Made by a program: the position numbers and the translations under genes. Shown piece after piece: positions 9,514 through 18,949 of a stretch of DNA of 64,000 nt; position 1 is the first letter of the stretch; every line of letters starts with the position of its first letter. The stretch lies in the NCBI RefSeq assembly GCF_000812465.1, contig NZ_JWMA01000034.1:1-64000 (forward strand). The letters are read 5' to 3'. Source of the DNA: Cupriavidus sp. IDO. GTDB lineage: Bacteria > Pseudomonadota > Gammaproteobacteria > Burkholderiales > Burkholderiaceae. Below the pieces are notes generated by a model. The model did not search any database, had not been told where the DNA came from, and was given only the letters and a program-made list of their open reading frames with translations.

Positions 9514-11889
9514 ATGAACGCACCCGAAAACCAGCGGCTGATCGGCGCCTCTGTCAAGCGCAAGGAAGACTACCGCTTCCTGACCGGCAACGGCCAGTAC
9601 ACCGACGACATCGTGCTGCCGCAGCAGAGCTACGGCTATTTCCTGCGCTCGCCGCACGCGCATGCGCGCATCAAGTCCATCGACAAGACCGAGGCGCTCG
9701 CCTCGCCCGGCGTGATTGCCGTGCTGACCGGCGAAGACATGGCTGCCGACAAGGTGGGCGGCCTGCCCTGCGGCTGGCTGATCCATAGCATCGACGGCAC
9801 GCCGATGAAGGAGCCGCCACACCCCGTCATCGCACAGGGCAAAGTGCGCCACGTGGGCGACCAGGTGGCGCTGGTGGTGGCCGAGACGCTGCAGCAGGCC
9901 AGGGACGCCGCCGAGAAGATCGACGTCGATTACGAGGAACTGCCCGCCGTGGTGAGCGCCGCGCAGGCTGCTTCGGCCAGCAGCCTGGTGCACGACGACG
10001 TGCCCGCCAACACCTGCTACACCTGGGGCCACGGCGACAAGGCCGCTACCGACGCGGCCTTCGCCAAGGCCGCGCACGTGACCACGCTGGAGATCGTCAA
10101 CAACCGCCTGATCCCCAACGCGATCGAGCCGCGCGCGGTCAACGCCAGCTATGCGCGCCAGGACGACAGCTACACCGTGTACGTCGCCAACCAGAACCCG
10201 CATGTGGAGCGCCTGCTGATGGGCGCCTTCGTGCTGGGCCTGCCCGAATCGCGCCTGCGCATCATCGCGCCGGACGTGGGCGGCGGCTTCGGTTCGAAGA
10301 TCTTCCTGTATCCGGAGGACGTCGCGCTCACCTGGGCCTCGAAGAAGGTCGGCCGGCCGATCAAGTGGACCGCCGAGCGCTCCGAGTCATTCCTGACCGA
10401 TGCGCACGGCCGCGACCACGTGACCAAGGCCGAGCTGGCGATGGACGCCGACGGCAAATTCCTGGCCATGCGCGTGCACACCACCGCCAACATGGGCGCG
10501 TACCTGTCGACGTTTGCCAGCAGCGTGCCCACCATCCTCTACGCGACCCTGCTTGCCGGCCAGTACACCACGCCGGCGATCTACGCCGAGGTGAAGGCGG
10601 TCTTCACCAACACCGCGCCGGTGGATGCCTACCGCGGCGCCGGGCGCCCCGAGGCCACCTACGTGGTCGAGCGCCTGGTGGAAGCGGCGGCACACGAGAT
10701 GAAGATGGATCCCGCCGAGATCCGCCGCAAGAACTTTATCCGCCAGTTCCCGTATGCCACGCCGGTCGGCCTGACCTACGACACCGGCGACTATGAGCCG
10801 TGCCTGGCCCGCGCGCAGGAGCTGGCCGACGTGAAGGGCTTCCCCGCCCGCCGCGATGAAGCGAAGCAGCGCGGCAAGCTGCGCGGCCTCGGCTACTCCT
10901 GCTACATCGAGGCCTGCGGGCTGGCGCCGTCGAACATCGCCGGCGCACTGGGCGCACGCGCGGGGCTGTTCGAAGTGGGCGAGATCCGCGTCCACCCGAC
11001 CGGCACCGTGACCGTGTTCACCGGCTCGCACAGCCACGGCCAGGGCCACGAAACCACCTTCGCACAGATCGTGGCGGACCGGCTCGGCATTGCGCTGGAA
11101 GCCGTCGAGATTGTCCACGGCGACACCGGCCGCGTGCCGTTCGGCATGGGCACTTACGGCTCGCGCTCGCTGGCGGTGGGCGGCTCGGCCATCATGAAGG
11201 CACTCGACAAGATCGAAGCCAAGGCCAAGAAGATTGCCGCGCACCTGCTGGAGGCGTCCGACGCCGACATCGAGTTCAAGAACGGGGTGTTCAGCGTGGC
11301 CGGCACCGACCGCAGCAAGACCTTCGGCGAAGTCGCGCTGACGGCCTACGTGCCGCACAACTATCCGCTCGACAAGCTCGAACCCGGCCTCAACGAAAAC
11401 GCCTTCTACGATCCGACCAACTTCACCTACCCCTCCGGGGCCTATGTGTGCGAGGTGGAAGTCGACCCCGACACCGGCGAATCGCAGGTGGTGAAGTTCA
11501 CCGCGGTCGATGACTTCGGCAATGTCATCAATCCGATGATCGTCGAAGGCCAGGTCCACGGCGGCATCGGCCAGGGCCTGGGCCAGGCCATGCTGGAGCA
11601 GTGCATCTATGACGACGACAGCGGCCAGCTGCTGACCGGCTCCTATATGGACTACGCCATGCCGCGCGCCGGCGACCTGCCCGACTTCACCGTGGAAACG
11701 GCCAAGGGCACGCCCTGCACGCACAACCCGCTGGGCGTGAAAGGCTGTGGCGAAGCCGGCGCGATCGGCTCGCCGCCTGCCTTCATCAATGCGCTGGTGG
11801 ACGCGCTGTCGCCGCTGGGCGTCAAGGACCTGCAGATGCCCGCCACGCCCCACCGCGTGTGGCAGGCCATCCAGGCGGCCCGCCCCTGA
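9514..11889 (+). CDS. Molybdenum hydroxylase large subunit, form II CoxL-like
   Basis: 791 residues, start ATG at 9514. It has the xanthine oxidase family layout: the N-terminal a/b hammerhead domain (about 20-130) and the molybdopterin-cytosine-dinucleotide binding domains. The active-site loop is AYRGAGR at 372-378, the form II signature; true CO dehydrogenase (form I) has a Cys in this loop (AYxCSFR). The catalytic base Glu747 is in [30 protein letters not shown] forms part of the cofactor site. It therefore hydroxylates a carbon centre of an unknown compound (N-heterocycle or aldehyde), probably in the cytoplasm. Confidence 0.95.
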   Translation: MNAPENQRLIGASVKRKEDYRFLTGNGQYTDDIVLPQQSYGYFLRSPHAHARIKSIDKTEALASPGVIAVLTGEDMAADKVGGLPCGWLIHSIDGTPMKEPPHPVIAQGKVRHVGDQVALVVAETLQQARDAAEKIDVDYEELPAVVSAAQAASASSLVHDDVPANTCYTWGHGDKAATDAAFAKAAHVTTLEIVNNRLIPNAIEPRAVNASYARQDDSYTVYVANQNPHVERLLMGAFVLGLPESRLRIIAPDVGGGFGSKIFLYPEDVALTWASKKVGRPIKWTAERSESFLTDAHGRDHVTKAELAMDADGKFLAMRVHTTANMGAYLSTFASSVPTILYATLLAGQYTTPAIYAEVKAVFTNTAPVDAYRGAGRPEATYVVERLVEAAAHEMKMDPAEIRRKNFIRQFPYATPVGLTYDTGDYEPCLARAQELADVKGFPARRDEAKQRGKLRGLGYSCYIEACGLAPSNIAGALGARAGLFEVGEIRVHPTGTVTVFTGSHSHGQGHETTFAQIVADRLGIALEAVEIVHGDTGRVPFGMGTYGSRSLAVGGSAIMKALDKIEAKAKKIAAHLLEASDADIEFKNGVFSVAGTDRSKTFGEVALTAYVPHNYPLDKLEPGLNENAFYDPTNFTYPSGAYVCEVEVDPDTGESQVVKFTAVDDFGNVINPMIVEGQVHGGIGQGLGQAMLEQCIYDDDSGQLLTGSYMDYAMPRAGDLPDFTVETAKGTPCTHNPLGVKGCGEAGAIGSPPAFINALVDALSPLGVKDLQMPATPHRVWQAIQAARP

Positions 11890-11923
11890 TCGGCCCCACG
11901 GACGAACCGGAAAGGAAACCGAC

Positions 11924-12724
11924 ATGTACGCATTCCAGTTTGAACGCGCGACAGACGCCAAGGCGGCCGTCGCGAAGCTGAAGGCCGATCCCGATGCCAA
12001 GTTCCTCGGCGGCGGCCAGAGCCTGCTGGCCGCCATGAAACTGCGGCTGGCGGCGCCATCCGCGCTGATCGATGTCTCGCGCATTCCCGGCATGGCCGAC
12101 ATCCGCGTCGAGAACAACGAGGTGGTGATCGGCGCGGCGGCGCGCCACGCCGACGTGGCCGCCAATGCCGAGGTGCGGCGCCGCATTCCCGCGCTGGCAG
12201 CACTGGCCGGCGGCATCGGCGACCGCCAGGTACGCGCGATGGGCACGATCGGCGGCTCGCTCGCCAACGATGATCCCGCCGCCTGCTACCCGGCTGCCGT
12301 GCTGGGGCTTGGCGCCACGGTGGTCACCGACCGACGCTCCATCAAGGCCGACGACTTCTTCAAGGGCCTCTACGAAACCGCGCTGGAGCCGGACGAGCTG
12401 ATCACCGCCGTGCGCTTCCCGATCCCGGACCAGGCCGCCTATATCAAGTTTGCCAACCCCGCCTCGCGCTTTGCGCTGGTCGGCGTGATGGTGGCGCGCA
12501 CCGGCAACACGGTGCGCGTGGCGGTCACCGGCGCGGCCGACAGCGTATTCCGCTGCCAGCCGCTGGAGCAGGCGTTGTCGGCCAGCTTCACGGCAGCGGC
12601 GGCACGTGCGGTGAAGATCGGTCCCTCCAGGTTGAACACCGACCTGCATGCGTCTGCGGAGTATCGCGCGCATCTGATTCCGGTGCTCGCGGCAAGGGCG
12701 GTGGAGCAGGCATTGAAGGGGTAG
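11924..12724 (+). CDS. Molybdenum hydroxylase FAD-binding subunit (CoxM-type)
   Basis: 266 residues, ATG at 11924 with GGAAA upstream. The two FAD-binding motifs are GGGQSLLAAMKLR (residues 29-41) and TIGGSLANDDPAA (108-120). The C-terminal CO dehydrogenase flavoprotein domain follows. It accepts electrons from the 2Fe-2S subunit and passes them to an external acceptor. Gene order here is S-L-M rather than the M-S-L of classical CO dehydrogenase. Confidence 0.95.
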   Translation: MYAFQFERATDAKAAVAKLKADPDAKFLGGGQSLLAAMKLRLAAPSALIDVSRIPGMADIRVENNEVVIGAAARHADVAANAEVRRRIPALAALAGGIGDRQVRAMGTIGGSLANDDPAACYPAAVLGLGATVVTDRRSIKADDFFKGLYETALEPDELITAVRFPIPDQAAYIKFANPASRFALVGVMVARTGNTVRVAVTGAADSVFRCQPLEQALSASFTAAAARAVKIGPSRLNTDLHASAEYRAHLIPVLAARAVEQALKG

Positions 12725-12757
12725 CGGAGCTTCACCTCTGCCCATTGTTGTCTCCCC

Positions 12758-12789
12758 TCTCCCCTCTCCCACAAATGGGAGAGGGGAGA
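12758..12789. repeat. CT-rich 14-bp inverted repeat between the FAD subunit and MoxR genes
   Basis: TCTCCCCTCTCCCA and its exact complement TGGGAGAGGGGAGA, separated by CAAA. There is no T-run after it, so it is not a standard intrinsic terminator. CT-rich palindromes of this type are common dispersed intergenic repeats in many proteobacteria. It may moderate transcription between the structural genes and the maturation genes, or stabilise the mRNA of the upstream part. Confidence 0.7.
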
Positions 12790-12828
12790 CAACCGGCGGC
12801 ACTATCCACAAAGCAGACCAGATTTTTC

Positions 12829-13725
12829 ATGCTCCCCGACTCCATCGACCAGACCCTCGCCCAGCTCGAACGCCAGCAGTATTTCGCCGACCGCGAAACC
12901 GCCACGGTGCTGTACCTCGCGCTGCGCATGCAGCGCCCCTTGTTCCTCGAAGGCGAGCCCGGCGTCGGCAAGACCGCGCTGGCGCTGGCGATGGCCAACG
13001 TGCTCGGCACACGCTTGCTGCGCTTGCAATGCTACGAAGGTCTCGATGCCGCCAGCGCACTCTACGAATGGGACTACCCGCGCCAGATCATGGCGCTGCG
13101 GCTGGCCGAGGCACGCGGCGAGCGCCCTGAAGCGCAGTCGCTCTACCACGATGACTTCCTGCTCAAGCGCCCGCTGCTGGAAGCCCTACTGCCGGACCCG
13201 GCTGCTCCCGGCGTGCCGCGCGTGCTGCTGATCGACGAGATCGACCGCGCCGACGAACCGTTCGAGGCCTTCCTGCTGGAGGTGCTGTCGGAGTATCAGG
13301 TGTCGATTCCCGAGATCGGCGTGGTGCGTGCGGAGCAGCCACCGCTGATCATCGTCACGTCCAACCGCACGCGCGAAGTGCACGACGCGCTCAAGCGCCG
13401 CTGCCTGTACCAGTGGATGGGCTACCCCGAGCGCGAGCGCGAACTGCAGATTGTCGCCGCGCGCGCGCCGGAGGCGGCTTCGCGCCTGCAGGCGCAGGCC
13501 ATCGACTTCATCCACCGGCTGCGCGGCATCGACCTGTTCAAGGCGCCCGGCATTGCCGAAGCCATCGACTGGTGCCGCGCGCTGTCCGCGCTGGGCGTGA
13601 CTGAGCTCGATCCGCAGTCCGTGCGCGACACGCTGGGCGTGCTGCTCAAGTACCAGGACGACCTGGCCCGCGCCGACGGCCCGACCGTGGCCGAACTGCT
13701 GGCGAGCGCCGCGCCCGGAGCCTGA
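12829..13725 (+). CDS. MoxR family AAA+ ATPase (CoxD-like)
   Basis: 298 residues from the ATG at 12829. Walker A is GEPGVGKT (42-49), Walker B VLLIDEID (132-139), sensor 1 region IIVTSNRTREVHD. CoxD-type MoxR ATPases work with VWA proteins to mature molybdenum hydroxylases, in CO dehydrogenase by building the sulfur-bridged metal site. A longer frame begins at 12745, but its extra N-terminus is only the translated CT-rich repeat and low-complexity sequence. The gap to the VWA gene is 4 bp. Confidence 0.92.
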   Translation: MLPDSIDQTLAQLERQQYFADRETATVLYLALRMQRPLFLEGEPGVGKTALALAMANVLGTRLLRLQCYEGLDAASALYEWDYPRQIMALRLAEARGERPEAQSLYHDDFLLKRPLLEALLPDPAAPGVPRVLLIDEIDRADEPFEAFLLEVLSEYQVSIPEIGVVRAEQPPLIIVTSNRTREVHDALKRRCLYQWMGYPERERELQIVAARAPEAASRLQAQAIDFIHRLRGIDLFKAPGIAEAIDWCRALSALGVTELDPQSVRDTLGVLLKYQDDLARADGPTVAELLASAAPGA

Positions 13726-13729
13726 GGCA

Positions 13730-14956
13730 ATGGCCATGCTGCACCCAGCCCGCGAGACGGCACCGGCATCGCCGATGCCGATGCTGGCACGCAATGTCAC
13801 GCACTTCATGCGCCTGCTGCGCGATGCCGGCTTTGGCTTGTCGCCGGCGCATGCGGTCGATGCGCTGGGTGCGCTGCAGTATGTCGACATCGGCCGGCGC
13901 GCGGAAGTGCGCGCCGCACTGGCCGCGCTGGTGCTGTCCGGGCCCGACCAGCGGCCCTTGTTCGATGCCGCCTTCGACCTCTTCTGGCGCGACCCGGACT
14001 GGGAAGGCAAGCTGCGCGCGCTGCTGCTGCCGCGCGTGGATGCCGGCGCCCCGCCGCCGCGGCGCAGCAACCGGCTGGCCGATGCGCTGGCCGCGCGCCA
14101 GCCGGAACTACCGGCGCGCCAGCCGCAGAGCGAAGCAGAGCGCTTTGCCGTCCCGCTCACCTTCTCCGACCAGGAGCGCCTCGCGCAGCGCGATTTCGAA
14201 ACGCTGAACGCGCAGGAATGGCGCGCCCTGCAGCACCTGATCCGCACGCGCCGCACGCATCTCGCCCTGCAGCGCACCCGCCGGCTGCGCGCGGCCACCT
14301 GCGGCACGCACGCCGACCTGCGCGCGAGCGCGCGGCTCGCCGTCCGCCAGCACGGCGAATGGCTGCGCTGGAAATACCGCAAGCATGCAGAGCGCAAACC
14401 GCCAGTGGTGCTGCTGCTCGACATCTCAGGATCGATGAGCCAGTACTCGCGTGCCGTGCTGTACTTCTGCCATGCGCTGATGCAGTCGCGCGAGCGGATG
14501 TCCGTGTTCCTGTTCGGCACGCGGCTGACCAATATCACCCGCTCGCTGCGTGAACGCGACCCGGATGAAGCCGTGGCAGTCATCACCGGCCAGGTGCGTG
14601 ACTGGGCCGGCGGCACGCGCATCGGCGCGGCGCTGGCCAGCTTCAACCGCCACTGGGCGCGCAGGACCTTGTCCGGGCGCGCCACCGTGCTGCTGGTAAC
14701 CGATGGCCTCGATCACGAGCAGATCGACCTGCTCGGCAGCGAAATGGCGCGGCTGCGGCGCTTTGCGCATCGCATCGTCTGGCTCAATCCGCTGCTGCGT
14801 TACCCCGGCTTCACTCCACAGGCGCGCGGCGTGCAGGCCATCCTGCCGCACGTGGACGCGCTGCGTCCCGCACATAACCTCGACAGCCTGTTTGCGCTGG
14901 AATCCCTGCTGTCGGAACACAACGGCCCTGCCAAGGAAACCCCGCCATGGAAATGA
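13730..14956 (+). CDS. VWA domain protein, CoxE-like
   Basis: 408 residues. The C-terminal half is a von Willebrand A domain with an intact MIDAS motif DISGS (Asp231, Ser233, Ser235), Thr in GGTRIGAALASF and Asp in LLVTDGLD. The N-terminal half is the usual CoxE helical region. CoxE partners the MoxR ATPase in inserting or activating the metal cofactor. Its last 10 bp overlap the start of the CoxG-like gene, which points to translational coupling. Confidence 0.93.
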   Translation: MAMLHPARETAPASPMPMLARNVTHFMRLLRDAGFGLSPAHAVDALGALQYVDIGRRAEVRAALAALVLSGPDQRPLFDAAFDLFWRDPDWEGKLRALLLPRVDAGAPPPRRSNRLADALAARQPELPARQPQSEAERFAVPLTFSDQERLAQRDFETLNAQEWRALQHLIRTRRTHLALQRTRRLRAATCGTHADLRASARLAVRQHGEWLRWKYRKHAERKPPVVLLLDISGSMSQYSRAVLYFCHALMQSRERMSVFLFGTRLTNITRSLRERDPDEAVAVITGQVRDWAGGTRIGAALASFNRHWARRTLSGRATVLLVTDGLDHEQIDLLGSEMARLRRFAHRIVWLNPLLRYPGFTPQARGVQAILPHVDALRPAHNLDSLFALESLLSEHNGPAKETPPWK

Positions 14957-15507
14957 CCCAGAGCCAGCGCCTGCCGGTGCCGCAACAGGTGGCATGGGAG
15001 GCGCTCAACGACACGGAGCTACTCAAGCAATGCATTCCCGGATGTGAGAGCATCGAGCCTGACGGCGAAAATGCCTACCTGCTGGCACTGACCGCCGCGG
15101 TTGGGCCGGTCAAGGCGCGCTTCAAGGGACGCATGGAACTGCAGGACATCCAGGCGCCCGACAGCTATACCATCCAGTTCGACGGACAGGGCGGCGCCGC
15201 CGGCTTCGGCAAGGGCGTTGCACGCGTGTCGCTGGCGCCCGAAGGCGACGAGACGGTGCTGAGCTATACCGTGCACGCACAGGTGGGCGGCAAGATCGCG
15301 CAGATCGGCTCCCGGCTGGTGGATGCGGCCGCGCGCAAGATGGCAGACACCTTCTTCACGCGCTTCACGGAAGCAGTGTCCCCGCCGGCGCAGGACGAGC
15401 CCGCCGAAGCAGGAAATGAAACACCCGCCGAAGGCGATGGCGAGGATCAACAATCAGGTGAAAAGAAGCGGAAACGATCATGGACAGCGTGGATCTCGAA
15501 GTCCTGA
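14947..15507 (+). CDS. CoxG-like SRPBCC protein
   Basis: 186 residues. Residues 1-145 match the CoxG branch of the SRPBCC/START-like fold (LPVPQQVAWEALNDTELLKQ by its key part; IPGCESIEPDG; VGPVKARFKGRMEL; QVGGKIAQIGSRLVDAAARK). The C-terminal 40 residues are acidic then basic and may contact the membrane. In carboxydotrophs CoxG recruits the enzyme to the inner membrane. The gene overlaps both neighbours (10 bp upstream, 28 bp downstream). Confidence 0.9.
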   Translation: MEMTQSQRLPVPQQVAWEALNDTELLKQCIPGCESIEPDGENAYLLALTAAVGPVKARFKGRMELQDIQAPDSYTIQFDGQGGAAGFGKGVARVSLAPEGDETVLSYTVHAQVGGKIAQIGSRLVDAAARKMADTFFTRFTEAVSPPAQDEPAEAGNETPAEGDGEDQQSGEKKRKRSWTAWISKS

Positions 15508-16502
15508 AAAGCAGCGTGCGCTGGCAGCGGGAAGGCCATCGCGTTTTGCTGGTCACGGTAGTCAGGACATGGGGCTCGTCGCCCCGCCCCGAAGGCGCGA
15601 TGCTGGCCGTGCGCGATGACGGCCTGGTGGTAGGCTCGGTCTCGGGCGGCTGCATCGAAGACGACATCATCGATCGTGTGCATCGCAAGGGTATCGACGC
15701 TACGCTGCCCGAAGCCATCAAGTACGGCATCAGCGCAGAGGAAGCCCACCGCTTCGGCCTGCCCTGCGGCGGCACGATCGAGCTGGTGACCGAACCGCTC
15801 AAGCCTGACAGCGGCATTGCGGAACTGCTGGACGCCGTCGAGAACGGCCGGCTGGTGGCCCGAACGCTTGATATGGCCACTGGCAAGGCAACGCTCGGGC
15901 CCGCCGAGGCCACCGACGGCCTGGCGTTCGACGGCAAGATCCTGCTGACCATTCACGGTCCGCGCTATCGCATGCTGGTGATCGGTGCTGGGCAATTATC
16001 CAAGTACCTGTGCCAGATCGCTGTAGGCCTCGGCTTCCAGGTCACCGTGTGCGATCCGCGCGAGGAATACACCGAAACGTGGGACATCGCCGGCGTGACC
16101 ATGGTACGCACCATGCCGGACGACACCGTCACCGACATGCAGCTCGACGAGCGCTGCGCGGTCATCGCGCTCACGCACGATCCCAAGCTGGACGACCTCG
16201 CCTTGATGGAAGCGCTGCGCACGCGCGCCTTCTACGTAGGCGCGCTGGGCTCGCGGCGCAACAACCAGGCGCGGCGCGAACGGCTCAAGGAATTCGACCT
16301 GACCGAACTGCAGCTGGCCCGGCTGCACGGGCCGGTGGGCATCTACATCGGCAGCCGCACGCCGCCCGAGATCGCAATCTCGATCCTGGCCGAGGTGATC
16401 GCTGCGAAGAACCACGTCTCGTTGCCCGACATCCTGCAGGTGGAAGGCGCCAAGGCGGCTCGCGAAATGGCTGCCAGCGAAGGCAGCAGCTGTACAACGT
16501 AA
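15480..16502 (+). CDS. XdhC/CoxF-like molybdenum cofactor maturation protein
   Basis: 340 residues. N-terminal XdhC/CoxI domain with GSVSGGCIE (52-60) and LPCGGTIEL (95-103); C-terminal Rossmann domain with IGAGQLSKYL starting at residue 168 and the closing ALGSRRNNQARRERL. XdhC proteins bind the molybdenum cofactor and promote its sulfuration and insertion into xanthine-oxidase-type enzymes. It overlaps the CoxG-like gene by 28 bp in another frame. Confidence 0.93.
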   Translation: MDSVDLEVLKSSVRWQREGHRVLLVTVVRTWGSSPRPEGAMLAVRDDGLVVGSVSGGCIEDDIIDRVHRKGIDATLPEAIKYGISAEEAHRFGLPCGGTIELVTEPLKPDSGIAELLDAVENGRLVARTLDMATGKATLGPAEATDGLAFDGKILLTIHGPRYRMLVIGAGQLSKYLCQIAVGLGFQVTVCDPREEYTETWDIAGVTMVRTMPDDTVTDMQLDERCAVIALTHDPKLDDLALMEALRTRAFYVGALGSRRNNQARRERLKEFDLTELQLARLHGPVGIYIGSRTPPEIAISILAEVIAAKNHVSLPDILQVEGAKAAREMAASEGSSCTT

Positions 16503-16510
16503 GGAAGGCC

Positions 16511-17116
16511 ATGACCGCCGCGCCGAACGCCCCGCTGCTGAACACCGACCTGCCCACCGGCATCCTGCTGGCCGCCGGCTTCGGCCGCCGCTTCGACGCG
16601 GCGGGCAAGCGCAACAAGTTGCTGGAGGCGATGCCCGGCGGCCGCACCATTGCGTGGCGCAGCGCGCGCACGCTGGCCGTGGCGCTGCCAGCGTCGGTCG
16701 CCGTGATCCGGCCCGGCAATCCAGCGCTGGCCGAAGAGCTGCGCCGCGCAGGCTGCCGCGTGATTGAGTCGGCCGAAGCCGAGGCAGGCATGGGCGCGGC
16801 CCTGCGCGCCGCGGTGGCCGCCACGCCCGATGCGCGTGGCTGGGTCGTGGCGCTGGCGGACATGCCGTGGCTGCCGCTGGAACTGGTCAGGGCCGTGGCG
16901 CTGACCATCACCACGCCGGACACCATCGCCGCACCGTGGCGCAACGGGCAACGCGGGCATCCGGTCGGCTTCGGCGCCGCGTGGCGGGATGAACTGCTCA
17001 AGCTCGATGGCGATGAGGGCGCGCGTGATTTGCTGAAGACGCAACCCGTCACTCGCATCCTGACCGAGGATGATGGCGCCTTCCGCGATGTGGATACGCC
17101 TGGCGACCTGCGCTGA
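16511..17116 (+). CDS. MocA/MobA-like molybdenum cofactor nucleotidyltransferase
   Basis: 201 residues, ATG at 16511 with AAGGAAGG upstream. The nucleotide-binding motif LAAGFGRRFDAAGKRNKLL starts at residue 20, and ALADMPWLP is the metal-binding Asp motif. The protein probably adds CMP to molybdopterin (MocA role), matching the MCD cofactor used by this enzyme family. It is the last gene of the operon, 8 bp after XdhC. It ends 3 bp before the convergent phhB stop. Confidence 0.9.
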   Translation: MTAAPNAPLLNTDLPTGILLAAGFGRRFDAAGKRNKLLEAMPGGRTIAWRSARTLAVALPASVAVIRPGNPALAEELRRAGCRVIESAEAEAGMGAALRAAVAATPDARGWVVALADMPWLPLELVRAVALTITTPDTIAAPWRNGQRGHPVGFGAAWRDELLKLDGDEGARDLLKTQPVTRILTEDDGAFRDVDTPGDLR

Positions 17117-17119
17117 AAG

Positions 17120-17476
17120 CTATGGCTGCGCTTGCGGCATCGACTCCGCCAGCGCACTCGTCTTTGCCGCCATGATGAAGTCGTTCTGGTGCAGGCCCTT
17201 GATCTTCTTCGTCTTCCACGAAACCGTGGCGTGCCCCCAGCCAAAGCTGATTTCCGGATGATGGCCCTGCGCTTCCGCCAGCTGCCCTACGCCGGTGACA
17301 AAAGCCAGCGCCTGAGCGAAGTTGCGGAAGCTGAAGCTGCGTTCGAGCCGGGTGGCATCGTCCGCTAGCGTCCAGCCCGGCGCTTGCTGCAGCAAGGCTT
17401 CGGCTTCCGCGCGCTCCAGCGGCGGAATGCCGCCGCGGCATGGCGTGCAGGTCTGGGTTTCGAGCTTCTCGCCCAT
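17120..17476 (-). CDS. phhB: Pterin-4a-carbinolamine dehydratase
   Basis: 118 residues. The start ATG (17474-17476) has a strong AGGAGG five bases upstream, so the longer frame reading back into otsA is not the gene. The active-site motif is E68-x3-H72-H73-P74 (EAQGHHP), followed by VSWKTKKIKGLHQNDF. The enzyme recycles the pterin cofactor of aromatic amino-acid hydroxylases. No hydroxylase gene is nearby; it lies 23 bp downstream of otsA and probably shares that transcript. A role tied to the molybdopterin genes next door is possible but unsupported. Confidence 0.93.
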   Translation of the reverse strand: MGEKLETQTCTPCRGGIPPLERAEAEALLQQAPGWTLADDATRLERSFSFRNFAQALAFVTGVGQLAEAQGHHPEISFGWGHATVSWKTKKIKGLHQNDFIMAAKTSALAESMPQAQP

Positions 17477-17499
17477 GGCAATCCTCCTCACGCGGCCGT

Positions 17500-18891
17500 T
17501 CAGCCGCCTTCTGTCTCCGACAGCGCGCGCAGATATTCGCTGCTCCACCAGTGCACGTCCTGCGCGCGGATGCGCTCCAGCAGTTTCTGGTGCCGCGACT
17601 GGCGCTCGGCCAGCGGCATGTGCAGCCCCTGCTGGATCGCCTGGGCGGTGGCGCGCGTGTCGTAGGGATTCACCAGCAGTGCCTCCCTGAGCTGTTCCGC
17701 GGCACCGGCAAAACGCGACAGCACCAGCACGCCGGGGTCTTCCGGGTCCTGCGCGGCAATGAATTCCTTGGCGACCAGATTCATGCCATCGCGCAGCGGC
17801 GTCACCAGCGCCACCCGGCTCGCGCGGCACAGTCCCGGCAGCCGCTTGCGTGCCGTGGTGCGGTGGATGTAGCGCACTGGCATCCAGTCCAGCTCGCCGA
17901 ACTCGCCGTTGATCGCACCGCTCAGGCGCTCCATCTCGCTACGCAGGTCGGCATAGGCATCCACCGATTCGCGCGACGGCGCAGCGATCTGCACCAGCGT
18001 CGCGCTCATGCGGTTTTCGGGGTACTCCGCCAGCAGCCGGTAGAACGCCTTGAGCCGCTGCGGCAGTCCCTTCGAGTAGTCGAGCCGGTCGATGCCCAAC
18101 AGCAGGCGACGGCTGGAATACTGCGCCCGCATCATCTCGTAGGTCTCCCGCGCATCCTCGCCGCGGCCCAGCTCGATGAACTCGTCGACGTCGATCCCGA
18201 TCGGGAAGGCCTGCGCCCGCACGGTGCGGTGGAAGGCGCGGAAGCGGTGCTCGCCCATGGGTTCGGCAAACGCCTCGTTCTGCACATAGCGCGAGAAGTG
18301 CTCCACGTCCGCGTGGCTCTGGAAGCCCAGCAGGTCGTAGGCGAACAGCGCGCGCATCAGCCATTCGTGCTGCGGGATCGCGGCGAGGATCAGCGGCGGC
18401 GGCAGCGGGATGTGCAGGAAAAAGCCGATCCGCTGCCCGCAGCCGATCGCGCGCAACTCGGCAGCCAGCGGGATCAGGTGGTAGTCGTGGATCCAGATGA
18501 CGTCGTCCGGCTCCAGCAGCGGCGCCAGCTTGCGCGCAAACAGCTGGTTCACGCGGCGGTAGCCATTGAGGAAATTCGAATCGAAGTCGGCCAGGTCGAG
18601 CCGGTAGTGGAACACCGGCCACAGCACGCCGTTACTGTAGCCAAGGTAATAGGCGTCATGGTCTTCGCGGCTCAGGTCGACCGTCGCGAGTGTCACGTTG
18701 CCGGCCTGCTGCACATGCAGTTCGCCCTCGCCCGGCGTGCCGCCCTGCGCCGCCTCATACGATTTGCCGCTCCAGCCGAACCAGAGCCCGCCGGTTTGCC
18801 GCAGCGCTTCGGAAAGCGCGACCGCCAGGCCGCCGGCCGCGACATTGCGCGGATCGGCAACCCGGTTGGATACCGCTACAAGTCTGCCCAT
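17500..18891 (-). CDS. otsA: Trehalose-6-phosphate synthase OtsA
   Basis: 463 residues from the ATG at 18889-18891 ([14 protein letters not shown]), close to the E. coli length. GT20 family features are GGLAVAL for UDP-glucose contact, [13 protein letters not shown], and [18 protein letters not shown]. It makes trehalose 6-phosphate from UDP-glucose and glucose 6-phosphate. The Shine-Dalgarno is weak. It is the third gene of the otsB-GH15-otsA transcript, 58 bp after the GH15 gene. Confidence 0.96.
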   Translation of the reverse strand: MGRLVAVSNRVADPRNVAAGGLAVALSEALRQTGGLWFGWSGKSYEAAQGGTPGEGELHVQQAGNVTLATVDLSREDHDAYYLGYSNGVLWPVFHYRLDLADFDSNFLNGYRRVNQLFARKLAPLLEPDDVIWIHDYHLIPLAAELRAIGCGQRIGFFLHIPLPPPLILAAIPQHEWLMRALFAYDLLGFQSHADVEHFSRYVQNEAFAEPMGEHRFRAFHRTVRAQAFPIGIDVDEFIELGRGEDARETYEMMRAQYSSRRLLLGIDRLDYSKGLPQRLKAFYRLLAEYPENRMSATLVQIAAPSRESVDAYADLRSEMERLSGAINGEFGELDWMPVRYIHRTTARKRLPGLCRASRVALVTPLRDGMNLVAKEFIAAQDPEDPGVLVLSRFAGAAEQLREALLVNPYDTRATAQAIQQGLHMPLAERQSRHQKLLERIRAQDVHWWSSEYLRALSETEGG

Positions 18892-18949
18892 ATATTGTTC
18901 TTTTAGTCCTCTGGTCTTAGTCTGGCGGCGCCCGTAGCAAGCCGCGCCT

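Noticed and set aside
9513..11889. Classifying the enzyme as a true CO dehydrogenase
   Set aside because: The active-site loop has form II AYRGAGR and lacks the copper-binding Cys of form I.
10387..12267. 626-codon minus-strand open frame opposite the molybdenum hydroxylase genes
   Set aside because: The plus-strand proteins have intact cofactor motifs; the minus frame has none.
12745..12828. Earlier start for the MoxR gene
   Set aside because: The added residues come from the CT-rich inverted repeat and are not conserved in MoxR proteins.
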